Notes under the pieces: model-generated | The model's database searches: none | The model's input: only the letters and a program-made list of their open reading frames with translations | Told to the model about the DNA's origin: nothing | Shown here: one piece after another, positions 35,991-44,725 of the stretch | Layout of the letters: the number at the start of each line of letters is the position of its first letter | Numbering within the stretch: the stretch's first letter is position 1 | Source of the DNA: Hyphomicrobiales bacterium | GTDB taxonomy: Bacteria; Pseudomonadota; Alphaproteobacteria; Rhizobiales; Rhizobiaceae | Assembly (NCBI GenBank): GCA_900467685.1 | Contig: UBQX01000003.1 | Coordinates: forward strand, 186,001 to 250,000 | Reading direction: 5' to 3' | DNA: 64,000 bases | Program-made: the position numbers and the translations under genes

Positions 35991-36026
35991 GACCGGGCTT
36001 CGGCAGCGAGGCTGCCTTTCCCGGTC
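35991..36026 (+). terminator. Intercistronic hairpin after the binding-protein gene
   Basis: Two-part perfect stem: GACCGGG/CCCGGTC outside and GGCAGC/GCTGCC inside, with a GAG loop. No T-run follows, so it probably protects the upstream mRNA or attenuates rather than stops transcription. Confidence 0.7.
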
Positions 36027-36128
36027 ATGTTCGAACCGGGCCGCGGCGTGAGCTGCGGCTCTATTCGAAGCGCGAGGGAAGGCGCCTGGCCGCTCTCGTC
36101 ACAGGCTTGCGACAGGGGAGTTTCAGCC

Positions 36129-37031
36129 ATGACCGATTATCAGGTCGTTCGTCGGCCCAATACGCTATTGCGCAATCTCAATTCGAAAATTGCGTCCATA
36201 CCCATGATACTGACGGCGCTCGTCGTCTTTGTTGGTGGCACCGTCTGGACGGTGTTTTATTCCTTCACCAATTCCAAGCTCCTGCCGAGGTCCGTCTTTG
36301 TCGGCTTTGATCAGTATGAGCGCCTGTGGGCGTCGGAGCGCTGGATTGTTTCGATCCAGAATCTGGCGATCTACGGCTTTTTCGCGCTCATCTTCAGCTT
36401 TGTCGTCGGCTTCGTGCTGGCGGCCTTCATGGACCAGAAGATCCGCTTCGAGAGCGTATTCCGGACGATCTTTCTCTACCCGTTCGCCCTTTCCTTCATC
36501 GTGACAGGCCTCGTCTGGCAGTGGCTGCTCAACCCGGATTTCGGCGTGCAGCATGTCGTCCGGTCGCTCGGCTGGACCGGCTTCACCTTTGACCCGCTCT
36601 ACACGCAGTCCATCGTCATTTATGGCGTTCTGATCGCCGCGCTCTGGCAGGGCACCGGTCTTGTCATGGTGCTGATGCTGGCCGGTCTTCGCGGCATCGA
36701 CGAAGACATCTGGAAGGCCTCGCGCGTCGACGGCATTCCGATGGTCAAGACCTATCTGCTGATCATCATTCCGATGATGCGCCCCGTCTTCATCACCACG
36801 CTCGTCATCGTCGCCAGCGGCATCGTCAAGGTCTACGACCTCGTCGTGGCGCAGACCAGCGGCGGCCCCGGCATCGCTTCCGAAGTGCCGGCCAAGTACG
36901 TCTACGACTACATGTTCCAGGCGCAGAACCTGGGGCAGGGCTTTGCTGCATCCACCATGATGCTGATCACCATCTCGATCATCATCATTCCCTGGGCCTA
37001 TCTCGAATTCGGAGGGAAGAAGCGTGGCTGA
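36129..37031 (+). CDS. Sugar ABC transporter permease 1
   Basis: A 300-residue inner-membrane protein with about six helices. The EAA-like loop DEDIWKASRVDGIPMVKTYLLII (partly quoted) is the ATPase docking site of CUT1 permeases. GGGGAG lies upstream of ATG 36129. It overlaps the second permease by eight bases. Confidence 0.92.
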   Translation: MTDYQVVRRPNTLLRNLNSKIASIPMILTALVVFVGGTVWTVFYSFTNSKLLPRSVFVGFDQYERLWASERWIVSIQNLAIYGFFALIFSFVVGFVLAAFMDQKIRFESVFRTIFLYPFALSFIVTGLVWQWLLNPDFGVQHVVRSLGWTGFTFDPLYTQSIVIYGVLIAALWQGTGLVMVLMLAGLRGIDEDIWKASRVDGIPMVKTYLLIIIPMMRPVFITTLVIVASGIVKVYDLVVAQTSGGPGIASEVPAKYVYDYMFQAQNLGQGFAASTMMLITISIIIIPWAYLEFGGKKRG

Positions 37032-37965
37032 TCAGGCAACACTCAACACGGTCGCAGCTGCCGCGGACGCATCGCGCGGCTCTCTGTCCGGCCCGCGCGG
37101 CAATCGCCCGCGCCCCCTTTTCTCGACGCGCAACATCGTGCTCTACGGAACGCTGACGCTTGCCGCGATCTACTATCTCGTACCGCTTTACGTGATGGTG
37201 GTGACCTCGCTGAAGTCGATGCCGGAAATCCGCATGGGCAACATCTTCTCGCCCCCCGTCGAGATCACCTTCGAACCCTGGGTCAAGGCCTGGGCTCAGG
37301 CCTGCACGGGTCTCAACTGCGACGGACTTTCGCGCGGCTTCGGCAATTCGATCCGCATCACCATTCCGTCGGTGATCATCTCGATCCTGATTGCGTCGAT
37401 CAACGGCTATGCGCTGGCCAACTGGCGCTTCAAGGGCATGGAGACCTTCTTCACCGTGCTGGTGATCGGCGCCTTCATTCCTTACCAGGTCATGATCTAC
37501 CCGATCGTTATCGTCCTGCGCGAAATCGGTATTTACGGCACGCTGTCCGGACTGATTGTCGTGCACACGATCTTCGGCATGCCGATCCTGACGCTGCTCT
37601 TCCGCAACTACTTCGCGTCTCTGCCGGAAGAGTTGTTCAAGGCGGCGCGCGTGGACGGGGCAGGGTTCTGGAACATCTATTTCCGGATCATGCTGCCGAT
37701 GTCGCTGCCGATCTTCGTGGTGGCCATGATCATCCAGATCACCGGTATCTGGAATGACTTCCTCTTCGGTGTGGTCTTCACCCGTCCGGAATATTACCCG
37801 ATGACGGTCCAGCTCAACAACATTGTGAACTCCGTTCAGGGGGTCAAGGAATACAACGTCAACATGGCCGCGACCATTCTGACAGGGCTTGTGCCGCTGA
37901 TCGTCTATTTCGTCTCGGGCAAACTGTTCGTGCGCGGCATCGCCGCCGGCGCTGTAAAGGGATAA
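37024..37965 (+). CDS. Sugar ABC transporter permease 2
   Basis: A 313-residue membrane protein with an N-terminal cytoplasmic stretch and six helices; the coupling loop is LPEELFKAARVDGAGFWNIY. The start is GTG at 37024 with GGAGGGAAG just before it, overlapping the first permease. It pairs with permease 1 to form the channel. Confidence 0.93.
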   Translation: MADQATLNTVAAAADASRGSLSGPRGNRPRPLFSTRNIVLYGTLTLAAIYYLVPLYVMVVTSLKSMPEIRMGNIFSPPVEITFEPWVKAWAQACTGLNCDGLSRGFGNSIRITIPSVIISILIASINGYALANWRFKGMETFFTVLVIGAFIPYQVMIYPIVIVLREIGIYGTLSGLIVVHTIFGMPILTLLFRNYFASLPEELFKAARVDGAGFWNIYFRIMLPMSLPIFVVAMIIQITGIWNDFLFGVVFTRPEYYPMTVQLNNIVNSVQGVKEYNVNMAATILTGLVPLIVYFVSGKLFVRGIAAGAVKG

Positions 37966-37969
37966 TCGA

Positions 37970-39055
37970 ATGAATACGAGTGTTTCGGTCAAGGATCTGA
38001 CGCTGAAATTCGGCGCGGTCACCGTGCTGGACAAGCTCAATCTCGACATCAAGGATGGCGAGTTCCTCGTTCTCCTCGGCTCGTCCGGTTGCGGCAAGTC
38101 CACACTCCTGAACTGCATCGCCGGCCTGCTCGAGCCGACGGATGGGCAGATCTTCATCAAGGACAAGAACGTCACCTGGGAAGAGCCCAAGGATCGCGGC
38201 ATCGGCATGGTGTTTCAGTCTTACGCGCTCTATCCGCAGATGTCGGTGGAGAAGAATCTCTCCTTCGGGCTTCGCATTGCCGGCATGGACAAGGCAGAGA
38301 TCGACAAGCGCGTGGCGCGTGCGTCCGAAATCCTGCAGATCGGCCCGCTGCTGCAGCGCAAGCCCGCGGCGCTTTCCGGCGGTCAGCGCCAGCGTGTTGC
38401 CATCGGCCGCGCGCTGGTGCGCGATGTGGACGTCTTCCTGTTCGACGAGCCGCTGTCGAACCTTGATGCCAAGCTGCGCTCGGAGCTGCGCGTCGAGATC
38501 AAGCGCCTGCACCAGAACCTCAAGAACACGATGATCTACGTCACGCATGACCAGATCGAGGCGCTGACGCTGGCCGATCGCATTGCCATCATGCGCTCCG
38601 GTCTCATCCAGCAGCTCGACGATCCGATGACGATCTACAACGAGCCGAACAATCTCTACGTCGCGGGCTTCATCGGCTCGCCGGCGATGAATTTCTTCAA
38701 GGGCGAGATCACCTCGGCTGACGGTCGTCCGGCCTTCGTGACCAATGGCGTGACCTTCATGCTCGACGGCTACAGGGCCAAGAACCCACTGCAGCCTGGG
38801 ACGAAGGCGGTGCTTGGCCTGCGTCCCGAACATATCAGTGTCGACGGGCCGGAGACGGTGAACACGCATCAGGCTGTCGTTGAAATCGAAGAACCGATGG
38901 GCGCCGACAACCTCATCTGGCTGAAGCATGCCGGGCAGTCCATGTCCGTGCGTATCGGCGGCAACCGCCGTTACCGCCCGGGCGCACAGGTGAAGCTCGC
39001 CTACGACATGAGCCTGGCCTCGCTCTTCGACGCGGAAAGCGAACTGCGTATCTGA
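37970..39055 (+). CDS. Sugar ABC transporter ATP-binding protein (UgpC/MsmX type)
   Basis: A 361-residue ATPase: Walker A GSSGCGKSTLL, signature LSGGQRQRVAIGRAL, Walker B DVFLFDEPLSNLDAKL and a C-terminal TOBE-like domain (GLRPEHISVDGPE). It energises the CUT1 importer. It starts four bases after the second permease. Confidence 0.95.
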   Translation: MNTSVSVKDLTLKFGAVTVLDKLNLDIKDGEFLVLLGSSGCGKSTLLNCIAGLLEPTDGQIFIKDKNVTWEEPKDRGIGMVFQSYALYPQMSVEKNLSFGLRIAGMDKAEIDKRVARASEILQIGPLLQRKPAALSGGQRQRVAIGRALVRDVDVFLFDEPLSNLDAKLRSELRVEIKRLHQNLKNTMIYVTHDQIEALTLADRIAIMRSGLIQQLDDPMTIYNEPNNLYVAGFIGSPAMNFFKGEITSADGRPAFVTNGVTFMLDGYRAKNPLQPGTKAVLGLRPEHISVDGPETVNTHQAVVEIEEPMGADNLIWLKHAGQSMSVRIGGNRRYRPGAQVKLAYDMSLASLFDAESELRI

Positions 39056-39124
39056 TTTCGGAAGAGATCGGCTGGCGGGCCTTTGGTCCGCCGGCAAATT
39101 AGAAAATTTGACAGGATGAGTGCG

Positions 39125-41587
39125 ATGCCGGTGAGATGGATCGGGGCGGAGAAGGATTGCGTTGATCTTTCGGGGGAATGGCATGTTTCGTCGGAAGGGT
39201 TTCCCGCCGTCGACATGACAATTCCGGGCGATGTGCATTCGGCGCTGGAGGGCGCCGGACTGATCCCTGACCCATATTACGGGCGTAACGAATACAAGCT
39301 CCGTCATCTGGCGGAGAAGGACTGGGTTCTGACCCGCAGCTTCGAGATGGGCGACAATGCCGGCTCCGAGGGCTGGTATCTCGATATCGACTATCTGGAC
39401 ACCGTTGCGACCGTCTCGATCAACGATGTGGTTGTGCTTCACGCGCAGAACGTTTTCCGCCGCTACCGGCCCGATGTCGGCCATGTGCTCAAGAGTGGCC
39501 GCAACCAAATCCGTATCGTCATTCACTCATCGGTGACAGAAGGCGCGCGACGGCAGGCGCTGCAGCCCTTCTACGTGCCTCGCCAAGAGGCCAATTCACC
39601 GATTGCGAACGGCAATCTGCTGCGCAAGGCGCAGTGCGATTTCGGCTGGGACTGGAATATCGCGCTGGCGCCGCTCGGGCTTTACGGCACGGTGGCGCTC
39701 AAGCGCATGGAGCCGGCCCGGATCGAGCATGTCGAGGCGCGGCAGACGCATCATGACGATGGCGCGGTCGATCTGACCGTCACGGTGACGCTCCACGCCT
39801 TCGAACCGGGTGTTGTGCCGCTCTATCTCACCTTCGACGGCGAGCGCGAGCGGCTGGATTGCTCGGTCGGTGAGGGCCTGACCAAGGTCACGCAGGTCTA
39901 CCGTATCGAAAGGCCGAAGCTCTGGTGGCCGGCAGGGTCGGGCGAGCAGGCGCTTTATGATCTATCGGTCGAGACGACGCGGGAGCGTGTGTCGCGCAAG
40001 ATCGGCATCCGCAAGGTCGAACTTCTGACCGACAAGGACGAGGCCGGCAGCCGCTTTGCCTTCCGCATCAACGGCCGCGAAATCTTCTGCCGCGGGGCGA
40101 ACTGGATCCCGGCCGATGCGCTCTTCTCCAAATCGAGCCCAGCGAAGACGGAGGATCTGCTTCAGTCGGCAGTCGATGCCAACATGAACATGATCCGCGT
40201 CTGGGGCGGCGGCTTCTACGAGCAGGACTGGTTCTATGATCTCTGCGATGCCAAGGGACTGATGATCTGGCAGGACTTCATGTTCGCCTGCAACATCTAT
40301 CCCTCGACCGAGGATTTTCTCACGGAAGTCCGGGACGAGGTGCTCTATCAGGTGCGCCGTCTCTCCTCGCACGCTTCCATAGTGCTCTGGTGCGGCGACA
40401 ACGAACTCATTGGCGCTCTTGGTTGGTTCGATGTCACGCGCAACAACCGCGACCGCTATCTCGTCTCCTATGACCGCCTCAACCGCACCATCGAAGTGGC
40501 GCTGAAGGAGGCGGGCCCGGATCTCGTTTGGTGGCCGTCGAGCCCGGCATCCGGCTATCTCGATTTCGGCGACGCCTGGCATGCCGACGGTTCGGGCGAC
40601 ATGCATTACTGGTCGGTCTGGCACGAGAACAAGTCGTTCGACAATTACCGGACGGTTCGCCCGCGCTTCTGCTCGGAGTTCGGCTTCCAGTCCTATACGT
40701 CCATGCCCGTCATCCGGCAGTTTGCCGACGAGGCGGACATGAACATCGCGTCGCCGGTGATGGAATCGCATCAGAAGAATGCCGGTGGCAACGAGCGGAT
40801 CGCCGGGACCATGTTCCGCTATTTCCGCTTCCCCAAGGACTTCCCGTCCTTCGTCTATCTCAGCCAGATCCAGCAGGGGCTGGCGATCCGCACGGCGGTC
40901 GATTTCTGGCGGTCGCTGAAACCGCATTGCATGGGCACGCTCTACTGGCAGCTCAACGACACGTGGCCGGTCGCCTCCTGGGCGAGCCTCGATTACGGCG
41001 GCGGCTGGAAGGCCATGCATTACATGGCGCGCCGCTTCTTCCAGCAGGTGACCGTGGCCGCCATTCCGTCCAGCGACGAGAGCGAAATTGCGCTGTCGGT
41101 CGTCAACGACACGCTGCGCGACACCTCCGTCACGATCGAGACGTGGCTCGTCGACCTCGCCGGCAAGCGGCGTCCGTTCCGCAGCTTCGAGTGTTCGGCG
41201 CCTACCGACCGGGCGGTGACAGCGGCGACCATCGCGCGAGCGGATATTCCGGAAAACATGCTGCTCTTCTGGTCCTTCACCGCCGCCAACGGCATGACGG
41301 GTGAGGGGCATCACGCGACGGTGACCTACAAGTCGCTCGATCTGAAACCTTCGGGTCTCTCGCTCGACGTGCAGCCCTTCTCGGGCGGCGTCTTCGAGGC
41401 GCGGGTCACCGCCAAGGGGCTGGCGCTGCATGTCATGCTCGAGGCCGATTGCGCGGGTCGCTATTCCGACAACGCCTTCGACCTGACCGCCGGAGAAACC
41501 AAGACCGTCATCTTCACGCCTGAAAAGCATCTAGCCATCGCGCCGCAGTTCAGCGTGCTCGATCTTCACAGCTGTTACGCCGGCTAA
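39125..41587 (+). CDS. Glycoside hydrolase family 2, beta-mannosidase-like
   Basis: An 820-residue cytoplasmic exo-hydrolase expected to remove terminal beta-linked mannose (or a related sugar) from imported oligosaccharides. Domain order fits GH2: N-terminal sugar-binding domain, immunoglobulin-like domain, TIM barrel. The acid/base is E427 in WCGDNELIGAL and the nucleophile E518 in FCSEFGFQSY. No signal peptide. ATG 39125 has AGGA eight bases upstream; earlier in-frame starts (39083, 39116) have none. Beta-mannosidase is the best family match; specificity is not certain. Confidence 0.9.
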   Translation: MPVRWIGAEKDCVDLSGEWHVSSEGFPAVDMTIPGDVHSALEGAGLIPDPYYGRNEYKLRHLAEKDWVLTRSFEMGDNAGSEGWYLDIDYLDTVATVSINDVVVLHAQNVFRRYRPDVGHVLKSGRNQIRIVIHSSVTEGARRQALQPFYVPRQEANSPIANGNLLRKAQCDFGWDWNIALAPLGLYGTVALKRMEPARIEHVEARQTHHDDGAVDLTVTVTLHAFEPGVVPLYLTFDGERERLDCSVGEGLTKVTQVYRIERPKLWWPAGSGEQALYDLSVETTRERVSRKIGIRKVELLTDKDEAGSRFAFRINGREIFCRGANWIPADALFSKSSPAKTEDLLQSAVDANMNMIRVWGGGFYEQDWFYDLCDAKGLMIWQDFMFACNIYPSTEDFLTEVRDEVLYQVRRLSSHASIVLWCGDNELIGALGWFDVTRNNRDRYLVSYDRLNRTIEVALKEAGPDLVWWPSSPASGYLDFGDAWHADGSGDMHYWSVWHENKSFDNYRTVRPRFCSEFGFQSYTSMPVIRQFADEADMNIASPVMESHQKNAGGNERIAGTMFRYFRFPKDFPSFVYLSQIQQGLAIRTAVDFWRSLKPHCMGTLYWQLNDTWPVASWASLDYGGGWKAMHYMARRFFQQVTVAAIPSSDESEIALSVVNDTLRDTSVTIETWLVDLAGKRRPFRSFECSAPTDRAVTAATIARADIPENMLLFWSFTAANGMTGEGHHATVTYKSLDLKPSGLSLDVQPFSGGVFEARVTAKGLALHVMLEADCAGRYSDNAFDLTAGETKTVIFTPEKHLAIAPQFSVLDLHSCYAG

Positions 41588-41678
41588 TCTTTCGGGCGCC
41601 TGTCGCGCCCGCAAGGCGGCATCACCCAAGGATGTCGGCTGACGTAACGGAAACAAAACAACGAGGAGGAGTTACCCC

Positions 41679-42443
41679 ATGGAAAAGTTCAGCTTTCAGC
41701 TTTTCAGCTCGCGCAACTATCCGCCGCTTGAAGATGTCTTCAAGCTTCTGGCCGCCAATGGCTATGCTTATGCCGAAGGGTTCGGTGGCGTTTATGGCGA
41801 TGCCGACGAGGCTGCCGGCAAGGCGCTGAAGGCGCAGCTCGACGCAAATGGCCTTGCCATGCCGACCGGCCATTTCTCCATCGACGCGCTGGAGCAGAAC
41901 CCGGAAAAGGTAATTGCATTCGCCAAGGCCGTGGGTATGGAGATCATCATCTGCCCCTATCTCATGCCCGACCAGCGGCCTAATTCTGTCGAAGGCTGGA
42001 CGGACTTTGGCCGTCGTCTGCAGAAGGCCGGCCAGCCTTATCGCGCGGCGGGTTTCGGCTATGCCTGGCACAATCACGACTTCGAATTCGCGGCCCTGGA
42101 AGACGGTTCCGTCGTGCTGGATCGCATCTTCGAAGGTGCGCCGGATCTCGACTGGGAAGCCGACATTGCCTGGATCGTGCGCGGCAAGGCCGATCCCTTT
42201 GCCTGGATCGAAAAGTACAAGAACAAGGTCGTGACCGTCCATGTGAAGGACATTGCGCCGGCCGGTCAGGCGGAAGACGAGGGCGGCTGGGCGGATGTCG
42301 GCCATGGTGTGGTGCCGTGGGCGAAGCTGATGCCGTTCCTGCGCGAGACCACAAGCGCGAAATATTACATCGCCGAACACGATAACCCGAACGATCTCAA
42401 GCGGATGGTCAGCCGCTCGATCGCTTCGTTCAAGACGTATTGA
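41679..42443 (+). CDS. Sugar phosphate isomerase/epimerase (AP endonuclease 2-like TIM barrel)
   Basis: A 254-residue TIM barrel of the xylose isomerase-like superfamily. Metal ligands are suggested by HNHDFEF, the DWEADIAW segment and HVKDIAP. Such enzymes isomerise or epimerise sugars or keto-sugars; the substrate is unknown. GAGGAGG precedes the ATG. It pairs with the following Gfo/Idh gene, a common couple in sugar and inositol-like catabolism. Confidence 0.88.
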   Translation: MEKFSFQLFSSRNYPPLEDVFKLLAANGYAYAEGFGGVYGDADEAAGKALKAQLDANGLAMPTGHFSIDALEQNPEKVIAFAKAVGMEIIICPYLMPDQRPNSVEGWTDFGRRLQKAGQPYRAAGFGYAWHNHDFEFAALEDGSVVLDRIFEGAPDLDWEADIAWIVRGKADPFAWIEKYKNKVVTVHVKDIAPAGQAEDEGGWADVGHGVVPWAKLMPFLRETTSAKYYIAEHDNPNDLKRMVSRSIASFKTY

Positions 42444-42454
42444 GGATTGCGGTC

Positions 42455-43594
42455 ATGGCACGTGAATATGGAGTTGGGATTCTCGGCTGCGGAAACATTT
42501 CCGCCGCCTATTTCAAGCTTATCCCGCTGTTCAAGAACCTGAAGGCTGTTGCCTGCGCCGATATCAATCCGGCGGCTGCAGAAGCGCGTGCTGCCGAATT
42601 CGGCGTGCGCGCGGAGACCGTCGAGGCTCTGCTGGCCGATCCGGAGGTTGATGTCATCGTCAACCTGACGATCCCGGAAGCGCATTTCGCGATGTCGAAG
42701 CGGGCGCTCGAAGCCGGCAAGCATGTCTATTCGGAAAAGCCCTTCGTGCTTTCCGTTGAGGAAGGCGAGGAGCTTCGCAAGATAGCCGACGCCAAGGGCC
42801 TGCGGGTCGGTTCTGCACCGGATACATTCCTCGGCGGCGCGCATCAATATGCCCGCAAGCTGATCGATGACGGCGCCATCGGCAAGGTCATGTCCGGCAC
42901 GGCACATGTGCTGGGCGCCGGCATGGAAGCCTGGCATCCGAACCCGGACTTCTTCTTCCGTCCGGGCGGCGGGCCGATCCTCGACATGGGTCCGTATTAC
43001 GTCACGAACCTCGTCAACCTTGTGGGGCCGGTCAAGCGCGTGATGGCCATGGCCAACATGGCACGCACCGAGCGCGTGATCGGCAATGGCCCGCGCAATG
43101 GCGAGGCCGTGCCGGTTTCGACCCCGACGAATATCCATGCCATTCTCGAATTCGAGAACGGTGCGCATATTGCGCTGATGGGCAGCTGGGACGTCATTGC
43201 CAACAAGCACACGAACATGGAGCTTTATGGCGTCGACGGCGCGCTGCATGTGCCGGACCCGAATTTCTTCGGTGGTTCGGTCGAGATGGCGCAGCGCGGC
43301 GGCAAGGGCTTTGAGGCGGTCGAGCTTTGGGACCATCCGCTCACGCAGGCCAAGTTCCAGACGCAGGACGGGCGCATGCTCGCCAACTATCGCGCTGCCG
43401 GTCTTTCTGACATGATGGCCGCGCATGAGGAGGGACGCGAGCATCGCTGCTCGCTGGATCGCGCGCTGCATGTCGTCGACGTGCTGCTCTCGATCCTCAA
43501 GTCAGCGGAGGAGAAGCGTTCGGTCGAGATCGGCACGAAATGCACCCAGCCCGCGCCCTTCACGGCGGACGAGGCGGCAGCGCTGATGCGCTGA
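42455..43594 (+). CDS. Gfo/Idh/MocA family NAD(P)-dependent oxidoreductase
   Basis: A 379-residue dehydrogenase: Rossmann motif GVGILGCGNISAAYFK at the N terminus and the EKPF motif at KHVYSEKPFVLSVEEGE, with a C-terminal substrate domain. It likely oxidises a sugar or sugar acid produced in this locus. TGAGGA before ATG 42455 decides the start. It is the last gene before a terminator-like hairpin. Confidence 0.92.
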   Translation: MAREYGVGILGCGNISAAYFKLIPLFKNLKAVACADINPAAAEARAAEFGVRAETVEALLADPEVDVIVNLTIPEAHFAMSKRALEAGKHVYSEKPFVLSVEEGEELRKIADAKGLRVGSAPDTFLGGAHQYARKLIDDGAIGKVMSGTAHVLGAGMEAWHPNPDFFFRPGGGPILDMGPYYVTNLVNLVGPVKRVMAMANMARTERVIGNGPRNGEAVPVSTPTNIHAILEFENGAHIALMGSWDVIANKHTNMELYGVDGALHVPDPNFFGGSVEMAQRGGKGFEAVELWDHPLTQAKFQTQDGRMLANYRAAGLSDMMAAHEEGREHRCSLDRALHVVDVLLSILKSAEEKRSVEIGTKCTQPAPFTADEAAALMR

Positions 43595-43616
43595 GGCCGC
43601 CCTTTCAACGCTTCGA

Positions 43617-43641
43617 GCCGCGCCCGAACAGGCGCGGCTTT
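43617..43641 (+). terminator. Terminator-like hairpin after the Gfo/Idh gene
   Basis: GCCGCGCC, 6-nt loop, GGCGCGGC followed by TTT. The short T-run suggests partial termination, leaving the downstream aldo-keto reductase and GH43 genes at lower or separate expression. Confidence 0.65.
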
Positions 43642-43667
43642 CCCTGTTTTAATTCGAGGATGACAAA

Positions 43668-44720
43668 ATGGCCTGGCAGCCTGCCGAAAACCGCTACGAA
43701 AAGATGAAATACAACCGCTGCGGCAAGAGCGGCCTGAAGCTTCCGGCGATTTCGCTGGGGCTCTGGCATAATTTCGGCGAGGACACGCCGATGGCGACGA
43801 AGCGCGACATCTGCCGCACGGCCTTCGATCTCGGCATCACCCATTTCGACCTCGCCAACAATTACGGCCCGCCGCCCGGCAGTGCCGAGACGGCTTTCGG
43901 CGACATCCTGAAGACCGACTTCGCCGGCTATCGCGACGAGATGATCATTTCTTCCAAGGCCGGCTATCTGATGTGGCCGGGCCCCTATGGCGAATGGGGT
44001 AGCCGCAAATATGTGATCGCGTCGTGCGATCAGTCCCTCAAGCGGCTCGGCCTCGACTATGTCGACATCTTCTATTCGCATCGCTTCGATCCGGATACGC
44101 CGCTCGAAGAGACCTGCGGCGCGCTCGATCACATCGTGCGCTCGGGCCGGGCGCAGTATGTAGGCATTTCCTCGTATAATTCGAAGCGCACCCGCGAGGC
44201 CGTCGCGATCCTCAAGGATCTCGGCACGCCGTGCCTCATCCATCAGCCGAGCTATTCGATGATCAATCGTTGGATCGAAGAGGATGGGCTGGTCGATACG
44301 CTGGAGGAGCTGGGCGTCGGTTCGATCGTCTTCTCGCCGCTGGCGCAAGGCATGCTGACGTCAAAATACCTGAATGGCATTCCGGATGCGAGCCGCGCGG
44401 CGCAGGACAAGTCGCTGAACCCGGACTTCCTCAACGAGAAGAACCTCGAGAATATCCGCGCGCTCAACCGCATTGCCGAGAAGCGCGGCCAGACGCTGGC
44501 GCAGATGGCGATTGCATGGGTGCTGCGCAAGGGCCGCATCACCTCGGCGCTGATCGGCGCAAGCCGCGCCTCGCAGGTCGCCGATTGCGTTGCTGCACTC
44601 GACAATCCCGAGTTCACGGATGCGGAGCTGGCGGAGATCGATACCTACGCCCGCGAAGCCGACATCAATCTCTGGGCTGCCTCCGCCGAGCGCAAGGGCC
44701 CGCCACGCAAGAAGAAGTGA
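43668..44720 (+). CDS. Aldo/keto reductase (YghZ/L-glyceraldehyde 3-phosphate reductase-like)
   Basis: A 350-residue NADPH-dependent reductase of the Kv-beta/YghZ group. The catalytic tetrad region is visible: FDLANNYG (D and Y), SSKAGY (K) and YSHRFDPDTPLEET (H). The N terminus RCGKSGLKLPAISLGLW is typical. GAGGA lies upstream of ATG 43668. In this locus it may reduce an aldehyde or sugar intermediate; that is inference. Confidence 0.9.
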   Translation: MAWQPAENRYEKMKYNRCGKSGLKLPAISLGLWHNFGEDTPMATKRDICRTAFDLGITHFDLANNYGPPPGSAETAFGDILKTDFAGYRDEMIISSKAGYLMWPGPYGEWGSRKYVIASCDQSLKRLGLDYVDIFYSHRFDPDTPLEETCGALDHIVRSGRAQYVGISSYNSKRTREAVAILKDLGTPCLIHQPSYSMINRWIEEDGLVDTLEELGVGSIVFSPLAQGMLTSKYLNGIPDASRAAQDKSLNPDFLNEKNLENIRALNRIAEKRGQTLAQMAIAWVLRKGRITSALIGASRASQVADCVAALDNPEFTDAELAEIDTYAREADINLWAASAERKGPPRKKK

Positions 44721-44725
44721 GCGTC

